Origin: a virus
IMG/VR virus record: IMGVR_UViG_3300028920_000059
Coordinates: 21,789 to 85,788 of that record
Strand: one strand, 5' to 3'
Length of the DNA: 64,000 bases
Below are positions 39,775 to 48,321 of this stretch, in pieces (positions within the stretch are counted from its first letter, which is position 1; every line of letters starts with the position of its first letter). The notes beneath the pieces are model-generated. The model was not told the DNA's origin, made no database searches, and worked only from the letters and a program-made list of their open reading frames with translations. A program made the translations under genes and the position numbers.

Positions 39775-40163
39775 CCAAGAAGAAAGAGTCCCTATCCAGT
39801 ACCCAGCGGCTTTCCCTGGAATCCACCAAGCGCAATTGGCTACTCCTGTGTCAGCAGTATGCGGCCATGGGACAACTCCTGGCTCTCATGGGCAAGGCTC
39901 TGTCGCATCCGTTGTTCAACAAATCGATGTGCCCCGAGGTGTTCAATCGCATCTTGGACCAGTACCAGGAAATCGGGGAGCAGATGAAGGTGACCGGCAC
40001 CGACCTGGACAGCATTGGTGGCGAACCGGTGCACAACGACCTATCCCTCCCCAAGCCCAAGATCGCCCAACGCCCGACGGTGACGAAGGAAAAGGTTGAC
40101 AAACCTAGCGAGGCCGATACACGCCCTCATTCCAAGCCCAAGGTGAAGAACACGGATGACTAA
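39771..40163 (+). CDS. hypothetical head-region protein
   Basis: The 130-residue protein begins MTKKKESLSSTQRLSLEST and is helical (first 75 residues) with a Lys/Pro-rich tail. It overlaps the preceding and following genes by a few bases. No motif is recognised. Similar small genes occur between the Mu F-like and protease genes of other phages. Confidence 0.55.
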   Translation: MTKKKESLSSTQRLSLESTKRNWLLLCQQYAAMGQLLALMGKALSHPLFNKSMCPEVFNRILDQYQEIGEQMKVTGTDLDSIGGEPVHNDLSLPKPKIAQRPTVTKEKVDKPSEADTRPHSKPKVKNTDD

Positions 40164-40356
40164 CCCAGAGCAACAGCAGCTGGAACACCGCAGGTGGGTT
40201 GATGCCCTCCTGGTGAGCGCACAGAATCGCGGTTGGTTCGGAACAATATCTATTGAGATCAAACGCGGTAAGATTGACCTAGTACGCCAGGAGCAAACGT
40301 TGAAGCCACCAGGTCATCCGGGGCACGCTACCGGGGCAGACAAACCTATTTCTTGA
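40156..40356 (+). CDS. small phage protein
   Basis: The 66-residue protein contains a segment (ALLVSAQNRGWFGTISIEIKRGKIDLV) typical of small conserved phage proteins with an RNA- or DNA-binding look. The start overlaps the previous gene by eight bases. It is the last gene before the promoter-terminator unit at 40366-40476. Confidence 0.58.
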   Translation: MTNPEQQQLEHRRWVDALLVSAQNRGWFGTISIEIKRGKIDLVRQEQTLKPPGHPGHATGADKPIS

Positions 40357-40365
40357 ATTTCTATC

Positions 40366-40393
40366 TTTACAGAAATCACTTCACTAGTATAAA
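40366..40393 (+). promoter_or_regulatory. promoter of a short transcript before the capsid genes
   Basis: TTTACA (40366-40371), 16 bases, TATAAA (40388-40393). Both boxes and the spacing match the promoters at 10761 and 30044. Transcription would begin near 40400. Confidence 0.68.
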
Positions 40394-40399
40394 TACGGT

Positions 40400-40476
40400 T
40401 GTCAAAGAGGATGTAGGACTCCACCGAGACAGGAAAAGGGGCCACTCCAACAAGGAGTGGTCCCTTTCTTTTTTTG
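40400..40476 (+). ncRNA. candidate antisense small RNA, about 75 bases
   Basis: A promoter, about 35 unstructured bases and a strong terminator define a transcript of about 75 bases with no open frame. Positions 40413-40422 read GTAGGACTCC, the exact complement of GGAGTCCTAC in the ribosome-binding leaders at 10486, 10734, 27372 and 30010; nine of the ten bases also match the leader at 23321. An RNA of this kind could block translation of early genes late in infection. A relic of a minus-strand leader, or a transcript that only attenuates the capsid operon, are alternatives. Confidence 0.5.
40438..40475 (+). terminator. strong rho-independent terminator
   Basis: GGGGCCACTCC, loop AACAA, GGAGTGGTCCC make an 11-pair stem (one G-U) followed by TTTCTTTTTTT. 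It lies between the promoter at 40366 and the protease gene, which begins only 13 bases further on. Transcription of the capsid genes must therefore read through it, be antiterminated, or be low. Confidence 0.85.
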
Positions 40477-40488
40477 TAGGAGCAACGC

Positions 40489-41994
40489 TTGAACACTCGC
40501 CCATCCCCCAAGTTGGTGACCAACGAGACAGCAACCCTGGAATCGACCTTCCAGCGTCTGACGTTCAACCTCAAGGCCGAAAAAGCTTCCGTCCGCCACG
40601 ACAACATGCAGGGGCGGGATTTTCTCGTGGTGCCGGCGGTCATGATGACCGAGGGTGTGCACCGCGGCAGCGCCGGCCCCCTCTACTACCCTGCCGAAGA
40701 GCTTGCCCGCTCCGCCGAGGTGTGGAACAGCAAGCCGGTCGTTGTGTACCACCCCGAGCGCAACGGCGCCCCCATCTCCGCCAACGACCCCGACATCCTC
40801 ACCAAGTACAAGGTCGGTGAGCTGCTCAAGACCCGGTGGGAAGACAACAAACTGAAAACCGAGTGCTGGCTGGAGGAAAGCCGGATCCGGGACGTGGATG
40901 ATCGGGTTCTCAACGCCCTGGATGAAGGCACGATCATGGAAGTGTCCACCGGGCTTCTTGTCGATCAGGACACTACCAGCGGCGAGTGGAACGGTGAGGC
41001 CTACGACGGCATCGCCCGCAACCACCGCCCCGACCACTTCGCCCTGCTCCCCGACAAGGAAGGCGCCTGCAGCGTCGCCGACGGAGCGGGCCTGCTGCGC
41101 AACGCCCTATCTACCCTCAACGAGAACGGGCCTGAAGCCCGCTGGGCCGCCCATGCTGCTGTCCTGCTCAACGAACTCAGCCATAGTGAAATTTGGCAAA
41201 AGCTCAACGCCAAGATTTCTGACGAGGCTTGGGTGGAGCAGGTGTACGACGAGTTTTTCGTGTACCACCAGAATGACAAGCTTTGGTATCAGATGTACAC
41301 CATCAAAGACGACGACGAAATCACCCTCGATGGCGTCCGCCAGGAGGCTACTGAAGTCCGGTACTGGAAACTGCCGGACGGAACCATGGTGGGGAATACG
41401 GCCCCCGCCAACCTCACCAACAATTCCGTGAAGGAGAATACCATGGACCGAGACGAAGTCATCGCCGGCATCATCGGCAACGACAAGCTCCCGTGGAGCG
41501 AGGAACAACGCGAGGTGCTCAACGGCATGACCGACGATCAGCTCAAGTTCCTGGCGGCCAACGGCGAGGAGCCCGAGACCCCGGAGCCCGAGACCCCGGA
41601 GCCGGAGCCGGAGCCCGAGACCCCGGCCGAGGAGAAGCCCACCGACAACCAGTCGGTCGAAGAGTTCATCGCCAACGCCCCCGAGGGCATCCGCGATATG
41701 CTCACCGCTGGCCTGACCGCGCACAATGCGGAGAAGAACGGGCTGGTGGGGAAGGTGCTGGCCAACAAGCGCAACACCTTCACCAAGGAGCAGCTCAACG
41801 AGAAGGGCCTGGACGAGCTGAAGGCCCTCGCGGTCCTCGCTACCGACCCGGAGCCGGAGACCCCGGTCGGATCGCCGCGCAAGATCCTCAACTTCGCCGG
41901 GCAGGCTGAGCCGGCCAAGCCGGTGGTCAACGCCGGCGAGGAAGAGCCGCTGTCGACGCCCTGCGTCGTGAACCAGGAGACCGAAGACAAGTAA
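40489..41994 (+). CDS. head maturation protease/scaffold (DUF2213-like), set 1
   Basis: The 501-residue protein has an N-terminal DUF2213-like protease part (VVPAVMMTEGVHRGSAGPLYYPAEEL, then GLLVDQDTTSGEW and NHRPDHFALLPDKEGACS). The C-terminal third is a scaffold with low-complexity Glu/Pro/Thr repeats (EPETPEPETPEPEPEPE) and helices. The TTG start at 40489 follows TAGGAGCAACGC. A second start at 41443 lies behind AAGGAGAATACC and would give the scaffold alone. It is the first member of head set 1; the second protease at 49682 is a different type. Confidence 0.78.
   Translation: MNTRPSPKLVTNETATLESTFQRLTFNLKAEKASVRHDNMQGRDFLVVPAVMMTEGVHRGSAGPLYYPAEELARSAEVWNSKPVVVYHPERNGAPISANDPDILTKYKVGELLKTRWEDNKLKTECWLEESRIRDVDDRVLNALDEGTIMEVSTGLLVDQDTTSGEWNGEAYDGIARNHRPDHFALLPDKEGACSVADGAGLLRNALSTLNENGPEARWAAHAAVLLNELSHSEIWQKLNAKISDEAWVEQVYDEFFVYHQNDKLWYQMYTIKDDDEITLDGVRQEATEVRYWKLPDGTMVGNTAPANLTNNSVKENTMDRDEVIAGIIGNDKLPWSEEQREVLNGMTDDQLKFLAANGEEPETPEPETPEPEPEPETPAEEKPTDNQSVEEFIANAPEGIRDMLTAGLTAHNAEKNGLVGKVLANKRNTFTKEQLNEKGLDELKALAVLATDPEPETPVGSPRKILNFAGQAEPAKPVVNAGEEEPLSTPCVVNQETEDK
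41443..41994 (+). CDS. nested scaffold protein (in-frame internal start)
   Basis: AAGGAGAATACC sits right before an ATG in the same frame as the protease gene. It would yield a 183-residue scaffold (MDRDEVIAGIIGNDKLPWSEE to the end) without the protease domain. The arrangement is like lambda C/Nu3. The ribosome site is stronger than that of the full gene, so more scaffold than protease would be made. Confidence 0.62.
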   Translation: MDRDEVIAGIIGNDKLPWSEEQREVLNGMTDDQLKFLAANGEEPETPEPETPEPEPEPETPAEEKPTDNQSVEEFIANAPEGIRDMLTAGLTAHNAEKNGLVGKVLANKRNTFTKEQLNEKGLDELKALAVLATDPEPETPVGSPRKILNFAGQAEPAKPVVNAGEEEPLSTPCVVNQETEDK

Positions 41995-42019
41995 GCCCCA
42001 CCCGTCCATACCGGACCAT

Positions 42020-42051
42020 CAAGGGAGACCGTCGTCGTGGCGGCTCCCTTG
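42020..42051 (+). other. intercistronic hairpin
   Basis: CAAGGGAG and CTCCCTTG (42020-42027 and 42044-42051) form a stem between the protease and decoration genes. A second GC stem (GGGGGCCGG/TCCCCC) follows at about 42077. No T run follows, so the pair may process or stabilise RNA and set capsid-protein ratios. Confidence 0.5.
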
Positions 42052-42106
42052 AGGGGGCGAACAGACATACCAGGGGGCCGGTCCCCCGCAGTCAAGGAGT
42101 ACAACC

Positions 42107-42553
42107 ATGAGCGACGAAAACCAAGTCCACCTTGTTGGTGACTTTCGGCGCGAGGAGGCGAGGGCCGCGAGCACCATCACCCCCGGCATGTTGATCGAAA
42201 AGACCAGTGCTGGCACCGTCCAGGCACATAGCACCGAGGGCGGCTACGCCCAGCGGATGTTCGCGGAGGTGGACGCCCTGCAGGGCAACACCCTCACGGA
42301 CGACTACTCCGCTGCCGACCTCGTGGCCATGAACGTGGAGAACCCCGGCAACTACATCCAGGCCTTCCTCAAGGCCGGTGAAAACGTCGCCATCGGTGAC
42401 GAACTGATCTCCGCCGGCGACGGCACCCTCATCGCCAATGGCAGCGAGACCTCGGGAACGACCATCGATCAGGTCGTGGCACACGCCGAGGAAGCGAAGG
42501 ACCTGAGCGGGTCCGGCGCCGTTGCCACTCTCATGAAGGTGCAGGTCCTCTAG
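42107..42553 (+). CDS. capsid decoration-like protein, set 1
   Basis: The 148-residue protein begins MSDENQVHLVGDFRREEAR and has a beta-rich body with the pattern AGENVAIGDELISAGDGTLI, typical of phage decoration or head-fibre proteins. It lies between the protease and the major capsid gene, the usual place for such genes. The ATG at 42107 follows AAGGAGTACAACC. No further motif. Confidence 0.62.
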   Translation: MSDENQVHLVGDFRREEARAASTITPGMLIEKTSAGTVQAHSTEGGYAQRMFAEVDALQGNTLTDDYSAADLVAMNVENPGNYIQAFLKAGENVAIGDELISAGDGTLIANGSETSGTTIDQVVAHAEEAKDLSGSGAVATLMKVQVL

Positions 42554-42614
42554 GGCCTCGGCGCTTCATTCACCTGCCATGGCCTGAACCATGGAATCAA
42601 GCAAGGAGTAACAC

Positions 42615-43682
42615 ATGGACTTCATCATGAACGGGCAGGCCCAGGGCAGCGTTGCTGCCACACTGCTGGATTACGGCATGGATGCCGGCATCCTGCGGCC
42701 ATGGGTCGGCAACGATGGACGGCACTACATCACCGTCCATGAGGGTGGCCAACCCAAGGCGGTCCCCCTCACGAACGCGACCGCCCTTCTTCGGAAGGAC
42801 GACTGGAAGCTGCTCGACTCGGCCGTCGTCAAGGCTGCCAAGCCGCGGCTGAAGGCCGTTGCGGACCTGCGGGGTGCTGGACTGACCTTCAACATCCCGA
42901 ACGGCATGGGCAAGACGGTACTCGAAACGGAGGCCCAGAGCGACATCAACGAAGCGGACGTCAGCATGGACGGCCTTCGTGAAGGTGACGCGGACCGGCC
43001 GAAGTTCGAGCTCACCAACCTGCCGCTGCCGATCATCCACAAGGACTTCCAATACTCTGCACGCCAGGTCATGGTGTCGCGGAACGGTGGGTCCCCGCTG
43101 GATACCACGACCGCGGAGCTGGCATCTCGACGGGTCGCCGAGACGGCTGAAAAGCTGCTCCTGGGCACTTATGGTTCCTACGCCTTCGGCGGAGGTACCA
43201 TCTACGGCTACACCAACTTCCCGAATCGTCTCACCAAGACCATGACCGCGCCGACCGCGGGTGGTTGGACCGGTGCGACGACCGTGGGCGAGGTGCTGGC
43301 CATGGTGCATCAGGCCAAGCAGGCCTTCCACTACGGTCCCTTCATGCTGTACGTGAGTACCGCCTGGGATCAGTACCTGGACGACGACTACTCCACCGCG
43401 AAGGGTGACAACACTCTGCGGGAGCGCCTCGCTGCCATCAGCGACATCACCGGTGTCCGGACCCTGGATTACCTGGACACCGCCGGCACGTCGTTCGTGA
43501 TGCTGCTCGTGCAGATGACCTCGGACGTTGTCCGGGAAGTCGTCGGCATGGACATCACCACCGTCCAGTGGGAAACCAAGGGTGGTATGCAGCTGAACTT
43601 CAAGGTCATGGCCATCCTGGTCCCGCAGATCCGGGCGGACATCAACGACCGCACCGGCATCGTGCACGGAACCACGGCCTAG
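42615..43682 (+). CDS. major capsid protein (HK97-fold), set 1
   Basis: The 355-residue protein has the profile of a DUF2184-like or related HK97-fold major capsid protein: an N-arm (FIMNGQAQGSVAATLLDYG), the E-loop-like region (NLPLPIIHKDFQYSARQV), and A-domain strands up to MAILVPQIRADIND. It forms the icosahedral shell with the decoration protein upstream. Its ribosome site is AAGGAGTAACAC. A second, unrelated-looking capsid protein is present at 49682-51739. Confidence 0.75.
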   Translation: MDFIMNGQAQGSVAATLLDYGMDAGILRPWVGNDGRHYITVHEGGQPKAVPLTNATALLRKDDWKLLDSAVVKAAKPRLKAVADLRGAGLTFNIPNGMGKTVLETEAQSDINEADVSMDGLREGDADRPKFELTNLPLPIIHKDFQYSARQVMVSRNGGSPLDTTTAELASRRVAETAEKLLLGTYGSYAFGGGTIYGYTNFPNRLTKTMTAPTAGGWTGATTVGEVLAMVHQAKQAFHYGPFMLYVSTAWDQYLDDDYSTAKGDNTLRERLAAISDITGVRTLDYLDTAGTSFVMLLVQMTSDVVREVVGMDITTVQWETKGGMQLNFKVMAILVPQIRADINDRTGIVHGTTA

Positions 43683-43782
43683 CCTGGGGTGAGAAGGGGG
43701 AAGCCGGGGGAGGAGGTGTTGTGGCCCTCCTCCCCCTGGCTCTGTGGCTGAACACCAACCAACCAAAGGGAAGGAGAAACCC

Positions 43783-44241
43783 GTGAAGTACAAGCTGAAA
43801 GACAAAGTTGGATCGCACGTCCACCATGAAGATGGTGGAAAGCCGTTCGACATCAACCCCGGCGATATCGTGGAGACCGATGCGCCGCTGAAGGAAATGT
43901 TTCCCGACAAGTTCGAACTTGTCGAAGGGCTCCCGGACACCCCGCCGGTACCTGATCCGGACGATGAGGACACCCCTCTCGTTCCGCCGAAGGACCAGCC
44001 CCCTGTCAAGGAGCGGGCCAAGAAGAAGCCGGCCGAGAAGAAGCCCACGAAGAAATCCACGAGCAAGCCCAAGGACGTTACCGACAAGTTCTCTCACGCG
44101 AAGGAGGAGGACTTTGTGGTATTCGCCCACAAACGGGGCTACTGGGTAGCCGAGGCTGACGACCTCGATACCATTCTCAACGACAAGAAGCTCAAGAAGG
44201 GCGAAGTGGACGCCTTCATTGATACCTATTTGAAGGGCTGA
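43783..44241 (+). CDS. head/neck-region hypothetical protein
   Basis: The 152-residue protein begins with a beta-rich part (KYKLKDKVGSHVHHEDGGKP, FDINPGDIVET), followed by a Lys/Pro linker (KKKPAEKKPTKKSTSKP) and a C-terminal part with an acidic helical ending. Small proteins of this type follow capsid genes in many phages. The GTG start at 43783 is behind AAGGAGAAACCC. Its function is unknown; a connector is possible. Confidence 0.58.
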   Translation: MKYKLKDKVGSHVHHEDGGKPFDINPGDIVETDAPLKEMFPDKFELVEGLPDTPPVPDPDDEDTPLVPPKDQPPVKERAKKKPAEKKPTKKSTSKPKDVTDKFSHAKEEDFVVFAHKRGYWVAEADDLDTILNDKKLKKGEVDAFIDTYLKG

Positions 44242-44243
44242 CC

Positions 44244-44888
44244 ATGCCGGCCCACGGCCGGTGGTTTCCTGAGCAGGTTTGGCATGGCCACTCCTGCTAC
44301 GTTGTCGGCGGTGGTTACTCCCTGCACGACTTCGACTGGGACCTGTTGGCCGACCGCAATGTAGTGGGGACCAATGTCATGTTCTACTACGGACATGACT
44401 TGGTCCCCATTTGTGTTGCGGGGGACGCTCGGTTCATCAATAACGCCACGCACCAGAAGGCCATCAAGCGGTACGTCGCTGCAGGTGGCATCATGGTGAC
44501 CAACTCGAATCGCTACAAGAAACCACCACCCTGGCTGAAGGTGATGAAGCGGAAGCTGCGCGGCTTGGGGACCGACGCCTTGGGTTGGAATGCCAACACT
44601 GGCGCTTCGGCTATCAACTTGGCTCTCCTGCTGGGAGCCAACCCGGTGTACCTGTTGGGATACGACATGCAGCCGGCGCGCAACGGACGGTGCAACTTCC
44701 ATACGTCCTACGCGAAGTCGCGTTCCAATCCCAAGGTCTACAAGCGATTCATCAAGGGAATGGAATATGTGGCGGCCGATCTGAAGAAAGTGTTTCCGGA
44801 TCGGCAGGTCATCAACCTAGAGGACGATACTAGCGCCCTGGACGTGTTCCCCAAGCAAAGCCTCAAGGCTCACTTCAAGGAGAACTGA
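44244..44888 (+). CDS. DUF115-like Rossmann-fold protein
   Basis: The 214-residue protein has a Gly-rich strand-turn GHSCYVVGGGYSLHDFDW (GGGxSL motif), VGTNVMFYYGHDLVP, and LLGANPVYLLGYDMQP. This is the plan of DUF115/MptE-like proteins, which include pterin or sugar transferases, often encoded near phage capsid genes. A glycosyl- or pyrophosphotransferase role is possible. The ribosome site is weak (AAGGG). It is followed by the gene at 44890. Confidence 0.62.
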   Translation: MPAHGRWFPEQVWHGHSCYVVGGGYSLHDFDWDLLADRNVVGTNVMFYYGHDLVPICVAGDARFINNATHQKAIKRYVAAGGIMVTNSNRYKKPPPWLKVMKRKLRGLGTDALGWNANTGASAINLALLLGANPVYLLGYDMQPARNGRCNFHTSYAKSRSNPKVYKRFIKGMEYVAADLKKVFPDRQVINLEDDTSALDVFPKQSLKAHFKEN

Positions 44889-44889
44889 T

Positions 44890-45330
44890 ATGGGGTTGCC
44901 TGCACAACTGCTTTCCATCCCGCGGCCCCGCAACAAGACGCTCGTGGCCATCCAGGGGGACACGTTCTACCGCAAGTGGCGTGTCGAGTACAAGGACGCC
45001 AATGGCGTCTGGCAGGCCGTCGACATCTCCGGTTGTGAAATTGAGTTCATCGTCACCACCGACCTGAACCCTGAAAACGAAGGCTCCACCCTGTTCACCG
45101 GTACCGCAGACTTCATTACCGATGGCGAGGATGGGTGGTTCTACACTGAAGGCGATGCCGAAGACATCAACGATATCGAAGTTTCCACCGACGAGGATTA
45201 TCGCACTGTGTACTATCGCGTTCGGTTTAGTGCTCCGTCCGATGAGGATTCTGCGGTGGATGAAATTCGGACTCCCTTCTACGGGGAGTTCCACGTCCTG
45301 CCCACCCTTGACACGGGAGCCAGTTCCTAG
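44890..45330 (+). CDS. baseplate/receptor-binding N-domain-like protein
   Basis: The 146-residue protein has a beta-rich body resembling the BppU-type N-terminal domain (GDTFYRKWRVEYKDANGVWQ, IEFIVTTDLNPE, YYRVRFSAPSDED). These domains attach receptor-binding proteins to the virion. Its stop is two bases before the fibre gene, which supports a joint role. The ATG at 44890 follows AAGGAGAACTGAT. Confidence 0.58.
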   Translation: MGLPAQLLSIPRPRNKTLVAIQGDTFYRKWRVEYKDANGVWQAVDISGCEIEFIVTTDLNPENEGSTLFTGTADFITDGEDGWFYTEGDAEDINDIEVSTDEDYRTVYYRVRFSAPSDEDSAVDEIRTPFYGEFHVLPTLDTGASS

Positions 45331-45332
45331 CC

Positions 45333-47879
45333 ATGCGCATTCGTGAGGACACTACTGTTGTACGGTTCGCTGACAGCGAGGAAGCTGTTATCCGCGAAAC
45401 CGTGGAACGGATGTCCTTCACCGACGACGACCAGATGCGGTTGGTGGAGGATACCAGCCTGATTCAAATGTCCTCGGGTGATGCATTCCAAATGGTGGAG
45501 GAGCCTAGCCTCATCAAATTCAACGACGGTGAGGCTGGCCCCCAGGGAGAAACTGGTGAGGGTGTTCCCGCTGGTGGATCCACTGGTGAGGTCCTGAAGA
45601 AAAAGTCCAATACGGATTACGATACCGAATGGGGAGAGGGTGGCGGTAGTGGGAACGTCGTAAGTGTGTTTGGTCGTGACGGGGCGGTGGTTGCGGAGGA
45701 AGAAGATTATTCGGCCTTTTACGATGAGCTTGGTGCCGCTGAGGATGAGGTCGAGGCCCACGAGTACGAGTACGACCACGACGACATCGCCCTCAATACC
45801 GACAAGCGCCACGATGCTGCTACGGTATCCGGTGATGGTATCGATATCAGCGGTCAGGATATCTCTCTAGATATTGGTACCGACGCCGATGAGGTTGCTC
45901 GGGGCAATCATCTCCACACCGGGGTCTATGACCCAGCTGGTTCTGCTGCGGCAGTAGCATCGGACCTCGCCGACCACGAAGCCGACGAAGCCAACCCGCA
46001 CTCGGTTACTGCCGCTCAAGCTGGAGCGGACCCTACGGGTACTGCCGCCGCTGAGGTAGCGGCGCATGAGTACGAGTACGACCACGATGCTTATGAAGCT
46101 CATCTGATAGATGAAACCAATCCTCACTCTGTCACCGCATCACAAGCCGGCGCCGACCCTTCGGGCACGGCCTCAGCAGCAGTGGCCTCACATGAATCTA
46201 CTTACGACCACGACGACATCGCCCTCAACACAGCCGATCGCCATAAGGCCGCATCCGTTTCTGGTAATGGTATCAGCATCGCCGGACAGCAAATCAGCCT
46301 GGACATCGGAACCGGCGCCTCGCAGGTGGCCGCCGGCGATCACCTGCATACCGGGGTCTATGATCCGATCGGCTCTGCGGATGCCGCTGTGGATGCTCAC
46401 GAGTACGAGTACGATCACGGTGCATACGATTCCCACCTGGAGGATGAGGCCAACCCTCACTCTGTGACTTTGGCCCAGGTGGGGGCCGATGGAATTTCAA
46501 ATACTCGTTTTCCCATATCTAATGGCAGCGCATTGGTTGAAAGCCTGTTGGGCATGACCCTCACCGGGGCGGCTCTCGCCTTGGCCGGAACGCTCACCGC
46601 CCCGCGATCCCTCACCATGCCCGACCGGGACGTGGATATGGGATCGCTGGTGACGGGTTACTCCAATCTGGATGACGCCAACCGCATCGTAGTGAGCGAC
46701 GGTGCCGGTGGCCTAACGGAATCCAACCTGTCAATTTCGGCGACGACGCTCAGCGGCGCGACGGTTATCGACACGGCGGCGGCCGAAGACCTGGAGCTGA
46801 AATATAACGGATCGACCCAACTACAAATTAGCTCGACGTTTTCATATCTCAACAATACGCTGCTATTCCCGTCCTCGGCTGATTATATCGCCGTCCGCAA
46901 CTTCGGAGACACCAGCTATATACAGGTGTTTGACGTATTCGCCTCTAATGAGCTGGCCGTTGGCTACAGCTCTGCCCACGACGGACTCGTTCTGGGCATC
47001 TCCTCCAAGCCGATCTATCCATACAATGGCCTGACGTTCTGGGGCGGGTATTTTATCGACTCCGGTAGCGCGAACGACTTGGCCTTCAAGCGCGACGGCT
47101 CGACCATCCTGACGCTTGAGTCGGACGGGTTCACCAGCCTTGCCGATACCGACGCGATCTACAATGCCGGCCGGTGCAAATTCGGGTACGTCGGGGGCGG
47201 CTACACGGACACCGCGGGGTTTGGGCATCTAGACCATTTCGGCCCGGCGACGGTGGCGCTGCGCGCTGATTCAACCGGCGCGGTGCGTCTCCAGTCGGAT
47301 GGGCAAACTCTTTGGCTGGTGGCCGGCACGACGATGGAAGCCTCCGCCGGCGGGACGGACGTGTTTGCCTTCAGTTCGTCGCTCTGCCAGTTCAAGGTCA
47401 ACGTCATTCACGGCAGCGGTCTTTATTTCCGCCCGGCCGATGTCACTGGCCAGGCCCTTGGCACGACGACCTATAAGTGGCAGGTTTACACCGACTATCT
47501 CTACCTTGCAGGCAATGCGCGCATCCTCAACAACAACCCTCTGACCTGGCGAAACGCGGCGAACAGCGCATGGCTGACCGGCATTGTCATCAATGGCAGT
47601 GACGAATTGTCCGTTGGGTATTGTACGTCGGTAGACTCTAGCGCCGCCAAGGATTTGGCCCTCAAGCGCAACGGCTCGACCATTGCCAGCGTCGTCTCGG
47701 CCGGCGTCAACCTTGCGTCCGGCAAGGTGTTGCAAGTCAACGGAACCCAGGTGGTCGGCGCCCGCGTCGTGGACGGAGACCTTGGCAACACACCTAACAC
47801 CGGCGACACAGACACCGACGACATGATCCAAGCCCTCGCCGACCTCGTCATTTCGCACGGCCTTGGGGCCACTTCTTAG
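45333..47879 (+). CDS. tail-fibre / receptor-binding protein with internal repeats
   Basis: The 848-residue protein has an N-terminal attachment part with GPQGETGEGVPAGGS (collagen-like turn) and VVSVFGRDGAVVAEEEDYS, a motif frequent in fibre proteins. Two long repeats of about 120 residues follow (each with EYEYDHD, LDIGT, HLHTGVYDP and NPHSVT), then a C-terminal half with repeats such as DLAFKRDGSTI and DLALKRNGSTI. It probably forms a trimeric fibre that binds the host surface. No chaperone domain was noticed. The style of the second half differs from the first, and base use changes near 46.5 kb. Confidence 0.72.
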   Translation: MRIREDTTVVRFADSEEAVIRETVERMSFTDDDQMRLVEDTSLIQMSSGDAFQMVEEPSLIKFNDGEAGPQGETGEGVPAGGSTGEVLKKKSNTDYDTEWGEGGGSGNVVSVFGRDGAVVAEEEDYSAFYDELGAAEDEVEAHEYEYDHDDIALNTDKRHDAATVSGDGIDISGQDISLDIGTDADEVARGNHLHTGVYDPAGSAAAVASDLADHEADEANPHSVTAAQAGADPTGTAAAEVAAHEYEYDHDAYEAHLIDETNPHSVTASQAGADPSGTASAAVASHESTYDHDDIALNTADRHKAASVSGNGISIAGQQISLDIGTGASQVAAGDHLHTGVYDPIGSADAAVDAHEYEYDHGAYDSHLEDEANPHSVTLAQVGADGISNTRFPISNGSALVESLLGMTLTGAALALAGTLTAPRSLTMPDRDVDMGSLVTGYSNLDDANRIVVSDGAGGLTESNLSISATTLSGATVIDTAAAEDLELKYNGSTQLQISSTFSYLNNTLLFPSSADYIAVRNFGDTSYIQVFDVFASNELAVGYSSAHDGLVLGISSKPIYPYNGLTFWGGYFIDSGSANDLAFKRDGSTILTLESDGFTSLADTDAIYNAGRCKFGYVGGGYTDTAGFGHLDHFGPATVALRADSTGAVRLQSDGQTLWLVAGTTMEASAGGTDVFAFSSSLCQFKVNVIHGSGLYFRPADVTGQALGTTTYKWQVYTDYLYLAGNARILNNNPLTWRNAANSAWLTGIVINGSDELSVGYCTSVDSSAAKDLALKRNGSTIASVVSAGVNLASGKVLQVNGTQVVGARVVDGDLGNTPNTGDTDTDDMIQALADLVISHGLGATS

Positions 47880-47887
47880 GAGCACAC

Positions 47888-48256
47888 ATGGCACTGCCCA
47901 AATTCACCGCGACCAAGGGCGCCAAGAGCGCGACCTTCCGCATTTTCGACCTAGTTCGAGATCTGCAACCCGAGGACGACGAGGGCAACCCCGCGCCGCT
48001 GTTGCTCTTGGATGTTGACCTATTGGCTAATGACCCGTGGGGCGACGACACGTATTGGAGTCGGGACAGGTCTCATTGGCCGGATCAGATTGTGCTTGCC
48101 GATTTTTCCTTCGGGCTTGCCCAGGAGGCCGCAGCGGTTTCCGCCCTGGGGTCGGAGCTTGACGGCAAGCCGGAGGCCAAGCGTCAGGTCATGATCGCAG
48201 TGAAGGCATTCGATCAGGCCAACGGCTGCACCAGCGTCATAGATTGGGGCACCTGA
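47888..48256 (+). CDS. hypothetical protein next to the fibre gene
   Basis: The 122-residue protein begins MALPKFTATKGAKSATFRIFDLVRDLQPED and has no recognisable motif. It may be a fibre-assembly or baseplate protein. The ATG at 47888 follows TAGGAGCACAC right after the fibre stop, and a similar reading direction and base use continue into the lysis-like genes. Confidence 0.58.
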   Translation: MALPKFTATKGAKSATFRIFDLVRDLQPEDDEGNPAPLLLLDVDLLANDPWGDDTYWSRDRSHWPDQIVLADFSFGLAQEAAAVSALGSELDGKPEAKRQVMIAVKAFDQANGCTSVIDWGT

Positions 48257-48321
48257 CCACGGGCCGATGACTATTGACCAAACCGACCACGCCGGTAGGA
48301 TATGCTGCGGGAGGTACAACA

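Noticed and set aside
40314-40643. Minus-strand frame with a leader-like GGAGTCCTAC inside
   Set aside because: The codon after the leader is ATC and the frame crosses the terminator and the opposite-strand protease gene. It may be a relic but is unlikely to be translated.
42597-44087. Minus-strand frame of 496 codons
   Set aside because: Shadow of the first major capsid gene and the gene after it; composition is biased and there is no start signal.
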